Of a stretch of DNA of 38,871 nt, positions 1-6,242 are shown in pieces. The stretch comes from an uncultured Oscillospiraceae bacterium. GTDB lineage: Bacteria; Bacillota; Clostridia; Oscillospirales; Oscillospiraceae. Location of the stretch: NCBI GenBank assembly GCA_910578575.1, contig CAJTQP010000018.1, positions 1 to 38,871 on the forward strand. Reading direction: 5' to 3'. The position numbers and the translations under genes are program-made. The stretch's first letter is position 1, and the number at the start of each line of letters is the position of its first letter. Below the pieces are notes generated by a model. That model searched no databases. It saw only the letters and a list, made by a program, of their open reading frames with translations, and was not told where the DNA came from.

Positions 1-2
1 GC

Positions 3-65
3 AAGGAATTTATGCGTCAGAAACAGCAAATCGTGAACACTCTTTTTGAGCAAGGAAACGCTTAG
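3..65 (+). CDS. C-terminal end of an unknown protein (partial)
   Basis: The third frame is open from the window edge and ends at TAG. It encodes the last 20 residues of a protein, ending in LFEQGNA. The other two forward frames close earlier, and a hairpin with a T-run follows at 83-116, which fits the end of a transcription unit. The fragment is too short to assign to a family. It is the neighbour immediately downstream of the convergent TnpB-like gene, so its identity matters for interpreting that gene. Confidence 0.45.
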   Translation, partial: KEFMRQKQQIVNTLFEQGNA

Positions 66-73
66 TTTTGTTA

Positions 74-83
74 CCCCCCCCCC
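74..83. repeat. C10 homopolymer tract
   Basis: Ten consecutive C residues lie in the intergenic space, nine bases after the stop of the left-edge gene and just before a hairpin. Tracts of this length are prone to slippage. This one is not inside a recognised reading frame, so any effect would be on transcription or on RNA read from the opposite strand. Confidence 0.8.
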
Positions 84-116
84 GCCGAAAAACTACAAAA
101 TTTCTTCGGCGTTTTC
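83..116 (+). terminator. Hairpin terminator after the left-edge gene
   Basis: CGCCGAA at 83-89 pairs with TTCGGCG at 105-111 and is followed by TTTTCTT. It sits 17 bases after the partial gene and directly abuts the stop of the convergent TnpB-like gene. On the minus strand it would be the first structure after that stop. Confidence 0.5.
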
Positions 117-1004
117 TTACAATTTCAAATTGGCGTTGACAGTGGCCAATGCCGTCAGGTCGTCGTTTCTCACGCACACGGCGTCCCAAGCGTTGGCTAT
201 CCGCCGGGATTCCTTGTGGAGGAAGTCGCGCCGTTGGTTGGCGATGTGCTCATGGAGCAGGCGGTATTTTTGCACCGCTTCCCTGTAGTTCTTAGAGCCG
301 GGCTGCATCCGGGATAGTTTCCGCTGGAGCTTGGCCAGCTTTTCTTGGGCCTGTTTCAGCCAGTGGGGCGGGTCTGCCCTGCTGCCGTCGTCGGCCACGT
401 AAAAGTGGGGGACGGAGTATTTCAGGCCCACGGTGGTCTCCGGGGTGGGGTGCACTGGCTTTGGTATCTGGGTACCGCAGTCGTACAGGATGGCACAGAA
501 ATACTTCCCGGTGCGGGTACGCTCCACGGTGACCCGTTTCAGCTTCCAGCCGTTTTGTGGGCGGCGGTGGAATACCGCCTTGACGATCCCCGCCTTGGTG
601 AGGCGGATGCCGTCCCTGGTAGTGTAAATGGTAGGGCCGGAGGGAAACACGTGGTTGCAAGCGCTGAAGGAGTCCCGGTCATCCTTCTTCCGTTTGAACT
701 TGGGCGGTCGGAAGGTTTCTGGGTGTTTGAAAAAGACCTGGAACGCCTGGGAGAGCTTGTTGTGCTCCTGGATCAGCGCTTGGCTGTCCACCTCCTTCAA
801 GAAGGGGGCCTCCCTCTTGTACTTCGCCGGGGTGGGGATGAAATGCGCCCCTGTCTCCAGGTAAAAGCGCTGCTGGTCGGCCAGCATTTGGTTCCAGATA
901 TACCGGCAGCAGCCGAAAGTGTTTTCAAACAGCTTCGCTTGGGCCTCATCTGGGTAGAGACGGACTTTGAGGACGGTATATTGGGTCGTGTTCCTCGCCG
1001 CCAT
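117..1004 (-). CDS. TnpB-family protein lacking RuvC catalytic residues (TldR-like candidate)
   Basis: This 295-residue protein has the TnpB/IS200-IS605 OrfB layout. The N-terminal helix-turn-helix-like start contains the FGCCRYIWN block (30-38). A central basic region carries PPKFKRKK (100-107). The RuvC core includes the conserved HEHIANQRRDFLH block (251-263). In active TnpB the first RuvC motif reads VGLD or VGID; here it is VGLK, so the catalytic Asp is Lys195. The second motif normally reads VCVED; here it is VCVRN, so the Glu is Arg279. The protein stops 16 residues later, without the zinc finger or third RuvC motif; full TnpB is usually 350-400 residues. The frame is otherwise intact and no TnpA is adjacent. 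Nuclease activity is therefore unlikely. Either it is a decayed transposon gene or an exapted RNA-guided repressor of the TldR kind. The start follows GCGGAG closely, with no ideal ribosome site. Confidence 0.8.
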   Translation of the reverse strand: MAARNTTQYTVLKVRLYPDEAQAKLFENTFGCCRYIWNQMLADQQRFYLETGAHFIPTPAKYKREAPFLKEVDSQALIQEHNKLSQAFQVFFKHPETFRPPKFKRKKDDRDSFSACNHVFPSGPTIYTTRDGIRLTKAGIVKAVFHRRPQNGWKLKRVTVERTRTGKYFCAILYDCGTQIPKPVHPTPETTVGLKYSVPHFYVADDGSRADPPHWLKQAQEKLAKLQRKLSRMQPGSKNYREAVQKYRLLHEHIANQRRDFLHKESRRIANAWDAVCVRNDDLTALATVNANLKL

Positions 1005-1020
1005 CTCCGCAATACCCCCG

Positions 1021-1058
1021 TTCTGAGTTTGAAAACCTATACTTTTTCAAACTCAGAA
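1021..1058. repeat. Palindrome H1 upstream of the TnpB-like gene
   Basis: A perfect 15-bp inverted repeat (TTCTGAGTTTGAAAA at 1021-1035 with its complement at 1044-1058) surrounds an 8-base loop, CCTATACT. The core GTTTGAAAA-8-TTTTCAAAC is the same as in H2, in opposite loop orientation. It lies 17 bases upstream of the TnpB-like start, where a transposon left-end hairpin or an operator would be. Confidence 0.75.
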
Positions 1059-1136
1059 AATCACGTATATTTATTTGAAAAACCCCCTTAATTTTCATTC
1101 TAAGCAGCCGATATTATGAATGTCGGCAAGAGAAAC

Positions 1137-1170
1137 GCCAGTTTGAAAAAGTATACCTTTTCAAACTGGC
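1137..1170. repeat. Palindrome H2, near-copy of H1, with T-run
   Basis: GCCAGTTTGAAAA at 1137-1149 pairs perfectly with 1158-1170 around the loop AGTATACC. On the plus strand GTATTTTTTT follows, so it resembles a terminator, although no plus-strand gene precedes it. The core matches H1 but the outer stem differs. The start of this repeat (ACGCCA-TTTGAAA) resembles the last codons of the TnpB-like gene read on the minus strand, so it may be an element end. Confidence 0.7.
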
Positions 1171-1298
1171 GTATTTTTTTATCCATGACCCTTTTCCATC
1201 TCACGCTTTTGGGATAAAATGTTCCCGCAGGCAGTCCGCAAATCCCACCGATATTCTGCCGCTCCCCTCACATACTAGGGAAAAAGGAGGGCATCCCT

Positions 1299-3239
1299 AT
1301 GAACCACTTGCAGGGTCAGAGCAGCCCCTATCTGCTCCAGCACGCGGACAATCCCATCGACTGGTACCCCTGGTGCCCGGAGGCCTTTGCCCTGGCTAGG
1401 GCCCAGGACAAGCCCATTTTCCTGAGCATCGGCTACAGCAGCTGCCACTGGTGCCATGTGATGGCCCAGGAGTCTTTCCAGGATGAAACCATCGCGGCGC
1501 TGCTCAACGAGAGCTTCGTCTCCATCAAGGTGGACCGGGAGGAGCGGCCGGACATCGACAGCATCTACATGGCCGTCTGCCAGGCCTTCACTGGCGGGGG
1601 CGGCTGGCCTACCACGGTCTTTCTCACCCCGGACCAAAAGCCCCTCTTCGCCGGGACCTATTTCCCCAAAGAGGGCCGGCCGGGGCAGTTAGGCTTAGAC
1701 CAACTGTTGGTGGCGGTCCGGGATGCCTGGGCCCACGACCGGGAGGGCCTGCTGGCCCCGGCGGAACAGGTGACGGCCCTTTTACAACGCACTGCCCCGC
1801 CCCCCAGAAGGGACAGCGCCGGGAAGGACATCCTCTCCGCCGCCCTGGCAGACTGGAAGGCCAGCTATGACCCCAAGTTCGGTGGCTTTGGTCCTGCCCC
1901 CAAGTTTCCCATGGGCCACAGCCTCCTGGCCCTTCTCTCCCTCTATGAGAAAACCCAGGACCAAGGGGCCCTGGCTATGGTGGAACACACCCTGGAGCAG
2001 CTGTTCCGTGGGGGGATTTTCGACCACGTGGGGGGCGGCTTCTCCCGCTACTCCACCGACCGGCAGTTCCTGGTCCCCCACTTTGAAAAAATGCTCTACG
2101 ACAACGCCCTGCTGATGCTGGCCTACTGCAAGGCCTACTCCCTCACCAAAAAGGAGCTCTACCGGGAGGTGGCCCTGCGGGTGGCAGCCTATGTTCTCAA
2201 GGAGATGCGCCTGTCCGCCGGGGGCTTTGCTGCCTCCCAGGATGCCGACGGCCCCAGGGGCGAGGGGAGCTTTTATGTCTTTCATCCCCAGGAGGTCCTG
2301 CGGGTCCTGGGGCCCCAGGCCGGGGAGAAGTTCTGCCAGTGCTACCACATCACCCAGCAGGGGAACTTTCACGGCGCCAGCATCCCCAACCTGTTGGGGG
2401 GCGAGTTGCCCCCGGACCGTATGTCCCAAAGCCTGGCCAAGCTCTATGCCCACCGGCTCACCAGGGAACAGCTCAGCCGGGACGACAAGCTCCTGACAAG
2501 CTGGAACGGCCTGATGATCGCCGCCATGGCCTGGCTCTACCGCATCACCGGGGAGGGTCTCTATCTCCAGGCGGCGGAGGGAGCCTGGCAGTGTCTGGAA
2601 GAAAATAACCGGGAGGGGAGCTTGCTCCTGGCCTCCAGCCGGGAGGGCGTGAAAGGGGCCCAAGGCTTCCTGGAGGACTACGCCAACGCCGCCTTCGGCC
2701 TGCTGGCCCTCCATGAGGCCACCGGGCAAAGCGGCTATCTGGACCAGGCCAAGGCCCTGTGCCAGACGGTGTTTGCCTCCTTTTCTGACGAGGATCAGGG
2801 GGGCTTCTTCCTCACCGCCAAGGACAGTGAACCCCTGCTCATCCGTCCCAAGGAGGTGGCAGACGGCGCCCTGCCCAGTGGCAACAATATGATGGCATAC
2901 GTGCTCCAACGCCTGGCCCAGCTCACCGGGGAACCCGCTTGGCAGCAGGCGGCGGAACAACAGCTACACTTCCTGGCTCCCTACGCCGCCCAGACTCCCA
3001 CCGCCTTCCCCCTCTACCTCTGGGCCAAGCTCACGCAGCAGCATCCCCCGGCGGAGATCACTCTGGTGTTGGAGCCCGGCGAACAGCCTCCGGCCCACCC
3101 TTGGCCCTTTCCCCTGGACGCCGTGGTGCGTATCCTGCCCCACCCCACAGAGGGGTTCGGACTGGTGGATGGGAAAACCAGCTATTACGTCTGCGAAAAC
3201 AACAGCTGCCGGCCGGGGCAGGTATTTCCCAGGGGTTGA
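1299..3239 (+). CDS. DUF255 thioredoxin-fold protein (YyaL/SPATA20 family)
   Basis: This 646-residue protein matches the YyaL/spermatogenesis-associated protein 20 family. The N-terminal third is a thioredoxin-like domain starting with SPYLLQHADNPIDWYPW and carrying the CHWC redox motif (Cys49, Cys52), followed by KVDREERPDID and GGWPTTVFLTPD. The rest is an (alpha/alpha)6-barrel-like region with motifs such as HFEKMLYDNA and LLTSWNGLMI. The physiological substrate is unknown; a role in thiol redox or sugar-linked chemistry has been suggested for the family and is not shown here. The length is slightly below the usual 670-690. AAAAAGGAGG lies 10-15 bases upstream of the ATG. It is monocistronic, with a strong terminator 20 bases downstream. 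Confidence 0.93.
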   Translation: MNHLQGQSSPYLLQHADNPIDWYPWCPEAFALARAQDKPIFLSIGYSSCHWCHVMAQESFQDETIAALLNESFVSIKVDREERPDIDSIYMAVCQAFTGGGGWPTTVFLTPDQKPLFAGTYFPKEGRPGQLGLDQLLVAVRDAWAHDREGLLAPAEQVTALLQRTAPPPRRDSAGKDILSAALADWKASYDPKFGGFGPAPKFPMGHSLLALLSLYEKTQDQGALAMVEHTLEQLFRGGIFDHVGGGFSRYSTDRQFLVPHFEKMLYDNALLMLAYCKAYSLTKKELYREVALRVAAYVLKEMRLSAGGFAASQDADGPRGEGSFYVFHPQEVLRVLGPQAGEKFCQCYHITQQGNFHGASIPNLLGGELPPDRMSQSLAKLYAHRLTREQLSRDDKLLTSWNGLMIAAMAWLYRITGEGLYLQAAEGAWQCLEENNREGSLLLASSREGVKGAQGFLEDYANAAFGLLALHEATGQSGYLDQAKALCQTVFASFSDEDQGGFFLTAKDSEPLLIRPKEVADGALPSGNNMMAYVLQRLAQLTGEPAWQQAAEQQLHFLAPYAAQTPTAFPLYLWAKLTQQHPPAEITLVLEPGEQPPAHPWPFPLDAVVRILPHPTEGFGLVDGKTSYYVCENNSCRPGQVFPRG

Positions 3240-3258
3240 GCGGGTGCAGAACACAGCC

Positions 3259-3307
3259 AAGCCTGCGCGAGGAAAGGTGCTGCCATTTCCTCGCGCAGGC
3301 TTGTTTT
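3259..3307 (+). terminator. Terminator of the DUF255 gene
   Basis: A perfect 17-bp stem (AAGCCTGCGCGAGGAAA at 3259-3275 with its complement at 3286-3302) and a 10-base loop are followed by GTTTTC on the plus strand. The minus strand has no T-run after the stem, so it probably serves mainly the plus-strand gene. The convergent anti-sigma gene ends at 3317. Confidence 0.85.
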
Positions 3308-3316
3308 CAGCGTCTC

Positions 3317-4165
3317 TTATCCTTCTGGCGTCTGTATGGTAAACTCCAAACTTCCCGCCGCTCCATACGCCGCTTCATACTTTGGAACTACAATGACGAC
3401 TTGGCCATCCTGGTTGAAATAAAAATCTGTATTTTCAGAAATCAGGTCAACAATGGAAAGGTCCTCCCACAAAATGCTGCGCTGCTCCGCACTCCAACCC
3501 GCAATCGTGGTTTCAATGCTATCTGCAATTATTTCCCTGTAATTCGTGCCGAAATAATCCTTTAGCGTAAGGATCTTGCCGCTTTCCAAGTCGATGTTGT
3601 AATAGAGGTCGCAGTTGTACGCGTCAAACCTGCTTTCATACTGTGATACAACAAACGATACCCGATCCTGACCGATATACTTCGTCTCATAGTCTATTGT
3701 GATCCCGACTGGTGTAAAGTCTTTGGGGTCTCCCCCGGTTTCAACGAACGCGTCGTAGTATTCCTTTGCCCTTGCCTCACTTTCCGCCAGACAATCATAC
3801 ATCTTCTTTTGAATTTCCTGGTTTACGCGGACTTCCAATTCCCCTTTCCCTGTATTGGCGATGTTGGGGAGCTTGACATCAACATATTTTATCTCATCCT
3901 CCATACGGTATTCCCGGAACAGGAAAACCCGGCAAAAACCCCCAACCGCCGGGAGTTCACAGGCTGCCGCTGCAAAGGTCGGTGACAGATTCAGCAGCGT
4001 AATCAGACAGAGCATAAACATCGCTGCTATAGACCCTGTTCTTTTCAGCAGACCTGCCACCCTGTTCCGGCGCCGCCTTGTCAGCCCCTCGGCAATCGCA
4101 TCCTGGACAACCTCGTCCAAGTGCTCCGGTATCTCGATCCTATCATAATTTGTTCTATCGATCAT
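3317..4165 (-). CDS. RsiV-like anti-sigma factor (DUF3298 domain)
   Basis: This 282-residue single-pass membrane protein has a cytoplasmic N-terminus (about 1-43, HLDEVVQDAIAEGL plus an RRRR stretch), one transmembrane segment (about 44-67) ending in AAAA, and an extracytoplasmic DUF3298-type domain. That domain contains YYNIDLESGKILTLKDYF and a C-terminal FYFNQDGQVVIVVPKYE strand pair. The layout is that of RsiV, which binds and inhibits the ECF factor SigV and in B. subtilis is cleaved after lysozyme binding. Its start overlaps the sigma gene's end by 11 bases, the usual translational coupling of such pairs. The alanine-rich exit from the membrane could be a signal-peptidase site, as in RsiV; this is inferred. 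Base composition is AT-richer than in the neighbouring core genes. Confidence 0.85.
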   Translation of the reverse strand: MIDRTNYDRIEIPEHLDEVVQDAIAEGLTRRRRNRVAGLLKRTGSIAAMFMLCLITLLNLSPTFAAAACELPAVGGFCRVFLFREYRMEDEIKYVDVKLPNIANTGKGELEVRVNQEIQKKMYDCLAESEARAKEYYDAFVETGGDPKDFTPVGITIDYETKYIGQDRVSFVVSQYESRFDAYNCDLYYNIDLESGKILTLKDYFGTNYREIIADSIETTIAGWSAEQRSILWEDLSIVDLISENTDFYFNQDGQVVIVVPKYEAAYGAAGSLEFTIQTPEG

Positions 4166-4658
4166 ACTCTAAACCCTCCATATCTACCTTCAAATACTTC
4201 AACGCCCGGTATAGTCTGGACTTTACTGTACTTAAATTGGTAGACGTGATCTCAGCCACTTCATCCAACTTCATATCCTCAAAAAAGCGGAGAATGATAA
4301 TCGTTTTCATCTCCGGCGGCAGCTTATCAATCGCCGTATACAGGTCGATATATTCATCCTTGTGCAGCTCCGATCCACTTGTATCCGAACAGGATTGCAG
4401 GGACGGTATTTCCTCCAATGATAGGATTCGCTTCTTCTTGCGAAGAAAGGAAACACTTTCATTGATTAGAATCCTGTAAAACCACGTCTGCGCATAGTCC
4501 GGTTTTTTCAACCTGTGATAGGACTGCAATGCTTTTACGATCGCATTATGAACAATGTCCAGTGCGTCTTCTCTATTTTTCACATAGGTATACGCAACCT
4601 TATAAAATCGTTCTTGATTGTTTTCCACAAATATAACAAGTTCTTGTGCCGTCCCCAT
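4155..4658 (-). CDS. ECF RNA polymerase sigma factor, SigV-like
   Basis: This 167-residue protein has only sigma regions 2 and 4. Region 2 spans about 18-60 (FYKVAYTYVKNREDALDIVHNA, then the TWFYRILINE end). Region 4 spans about 112-157 (LPPEMKTIIILRFFEDMKLDEVAEI, then the helix-turn-helix NLSTVKSRLYRAL). It would direct RNA polymerase to envelope-stress promoters and be held by the RsiV-like membrane protein encoded next. The DUF4358 lipoprotein gene ends only 3 bases upstream. A CAACTTTTT...CATCTAA promoter ahead of the SGNH gene (6103-6132) suggests autoregulation of the whole operon. Confidence 0.93.
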   Translation of the reverse strand: MGTAQELVIFVENNQERFYKVAYTYVKNREDALDIVHNAIVKALQSYHRLKKPDYAQTWFYRILINESVSFLRKKKRILSLEEIPSLQSCSDTSGSELHKDEYIDLYTAIDKLPPEMKTIIILRFFEDMKLDEVAEITSTNLSTVKSRLYRALKYLKVDMEGLEYDR

Positions 4659-4661
4659 CGT

Positions 4662-5135
4662 TCAGCCTTCCCGTTCAAAATATTTTTCTATCCTCTCGTT
4701 TGTCTCGGTTCCATCCGAAATACAAACCACCAGGTAACGCCCATAGGTTTCGACAACGGCGTTGTCCAGTTTCTTCACCTCCGACGGCATGTAAATCTCA
4801 CAGCTCTCCTTTTGACTTGCCACTCTGTCTTTTGCAAATTCCACGGCATTCTGTGCCCCTGCCGCATCCTCAAATTCAAACAGTGCAAGTTCATCCACCA
4901 CTGCACCACTCCCAACATAGAGGGCCGCAGTTGTCGCGTCGGCAATGTGATACGTCTTCTCTGCGATCCCATTGTCAACCTGATTCAGTGTTTCTTCAAA
5001 CAATCCACTGTTCAAAAGCTCCCCTGCCAACGCCTCCAGGTCAACCTCCATCGTTCCCTCGTCCGCAGGCGCAGAGCAGGCGGAGAGCACAAGAAGGGTT
5101 CCGGTCAAAAGCAGCGCTATCAGTTTTTTCCCCAT
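4662..5135 (-). CDS. DUF4358 lipoprotein
   Basis: This 157-residue protein has a lipoprotein signal peptide (MGKK, a hydrophobic stretch, then LSAC with the modified Cys20). The mature part resembles DUF4358: a helical start (ALAGELLNSGLFEETLNQ), then YHIADATTAALYVGSGAVVDELALFEF and a strand reading GRYLVVCISDG near the end. The molecular function of DUF4358 is unknown. From general knowledge of clostridial loci, such lipoproteins often accompany MBOAT acyltransferases and SGNH proteins. Here it lies between the SGNH gene and the sigma factor, so it is probably an extracytoplasmic part of the same stress response. Confidence 0.8.
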   Translation of the reverse strand: MGKKLIALLLTGTLLVLSACSAPADEGTMEVDLEALAGELLNSGLFEETLNQVDNGIAEKTYHIADATTAALYVGSGAVVDELALFEFEDAAGAQNAVEFAKDRVASQKESCEIYMPSEVKKLDNAVVETYGRYLVVCISDGTETNERIEKYFEREG

Positions 5136-5201
5136 GATCTATCTTCCTCCCATTGGGTTTTCAATTTTTGAAGCATCAACGTCTGTTTTCCAGTAGTCTG
5201 A

Positions 5202-6071
5202 CTATATCGTATGTGTCTTCAAGTAGTCAAGCCATGTTTCACAGTAGGGTTTGGTCAGGTGGATGCCATCGACAGCCGCCTCCGCCGGAAGGCTTCCATC
5301 TCCAGATGCCACCGAATTTTCGCTGTCTACATAGTAGGCTTGCTTTTCCTGGGCGAGCTCCCGCAGCAAGGTATTATACGCATTGATTTTTTCATTGGTA
5401 ACATAATCATGTGTGGTAGACACCTTGTTGGAAACCGGCAGGATCCCTTGGATATATATCACCGCTTCGGGGTTGATCTCCCGTATACCATCAATCAACT
5501 CTCCATACTTTGTCTGAAAAATCTGACTGTAGGCCCAGCCCGTTTCATTGATCCCAAACATAATATACACTTTGGAAAATTGAGTCATTTTCAGCGCATC
5601 CATAACAGAACGCTTTTGACCATCCTGATTGACCACGGGCTTAGAAAAAACTGTATCAACCATCAGTCCTTTATACGCGTAAAAGGTCGCATTGCTCAAG
5701 CCAGTGTTGAGCATCAACCCCTCTGTTCTGGAATCCCCGATAAACACCGCATCGTCAAAATAGCTCTCATCGACTGCCGCGGAAACCGGCACTGGAAGCG
5801 AAAAATCGTATACCCCAACTTCCTCAACCGGAGGGCTAGCTGGTTCAGCGGCATTGGAATCGCCCGTGGCAATGAAGCTGGGCTGTGTGTCTTGTTCAAA
5901 AAGTTTGGGAAGTGCCGTGCTCAACACAAGCAGCAACACAACAATCGGTACGCAGAACACCACGGCGTAGAGAATTGGCGAGACCCGCCGGCGCCTTTTC
6001 CCACGTCTGCGCCTCCGGCGCGGCAGGTTTTCTACGTGTCTAGGCGTATAGCTGTATATTCTTTGCTCCAT
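5202..6071 (-). CDS. Membrane-anchored SGNH/GDSL-type hydrolase
   Basis: This 289-residue protein has a very basic cytoplasmic start (RRRRRRGKRRRR, 18-29), one transmembrane helix (about 31-56), a low-complexity linker and an extracytoplasmic SGNH domain. Block I is FIGDSRTEG with nucleophile Ser114, the GIN of MFGINETGW fits block III, and AVDGIHL near the end carries the Asp268/His271 pair. It probably acts on acetylated cell-wall or surface polymers; the substrate is not visible. GGAGGGG precedes the ATG. It is the first gene of the operon with DUF4358, ECF sigma and RsiV. This parallels B. subtilis sigV-rsiV-oatA, where OatA also carries an SGNH domain, but the acyltransferase membrane domain is absent here. 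Confidence 0.85.
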   Translation of the reverse strand: MEQRIYSYTPRHVENLPRRRRRRGKRRRRVSPILYAVVFCVPIVVLLLVLSTALPKLFEQDTQPSFIATGDSNAAEPASPPVEEVGVYDFSLPVPVSAAVDESYFDDAVFIGDSRTEGLMLNTGLSNATFYAYKGLMVDTVFSKPVVNQDGQKRSVMDALKMTQFSKVYIMFGINETGWAYSQIFQTKYGELIDGIREINPEAVIYIQGILPVSNKVSTTHDYVTNEKINAYNTLLRELAQEKQAYYVDSENSVASGDGSLPAEAAVDGIHLTKPYCETWLDYLKTHTI

Positions 6072-6102
6072 ATCATAACCCCTCCAATTAAGTTGTTCAT
6101 AA

Positions 6103-6132
6103 GATTAGATGCGCCAGTGTCCCAAAAAGTTG
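6103..6132 (-). promoter_or_regulatory. Candidate ECF-sigma promoter of the SGNH-DUF4358-sigma-RsiV operon
   Basis: Reading the minus strand, CAACTTTTT (6124-6132) is followed, with 17 bases between AAC and CAT, by CATCTAATC (6103-6111). The AAC-rich -35 and the nCGTCTAA-like -10 resemble autoregulated promoters of SigV-type ECF factors, with CAT in place of CGT. It lies about 32 bases upstream of the SGNH start. Confidence 0.5.
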
Positions 6133-6164
6133 AAGCAAAGGAAAAAATTTTTTCGACTTCCATG

Positions 6165-6225
6165 CAAACAGGCAAAGGGCTTGCCATCTGCTTCTCACAG
6201 ACGGCAAGCCCCTTGGCTTGTTTGC
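6165..6225 (-). terminator. Terminator after sipL
   Basis: GGGCTTGCC (6177-6185) pairs with GGCAAGCCC (6203-6211), and weaker outer pairing extends to the CAAACA/TGTTTG flanks. It begins 18 bases after the sipL stop. No long T-run follows on either strand, so termination may be partial. It also separates sipL from the ECF operon promoter. Confidence 0.55.
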
Positions 6226-6242
6226 ACTATAGTTCACTTGCT

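Noticed and set aside
345..1091. 248-codon plus-strand frame opposite the TnpB-like gene
   Set aside because: It has no family motif or ribosome site, while the minus-strand frame has a clear TnpB layout.
117..1170. Intact, active IS200/IS605 element
   Set aside because: No TnpA is present, the TnpB is catalytically altered and short, and no clear right end or target duplication can be shown.
1137..1177. H2 palindrome as a plain terminator
   Set aside because: It has a stem and T-run but no plus-strand gene ends upstream, and its core is duplicated in H1, so a repeat or operator explanation is better.
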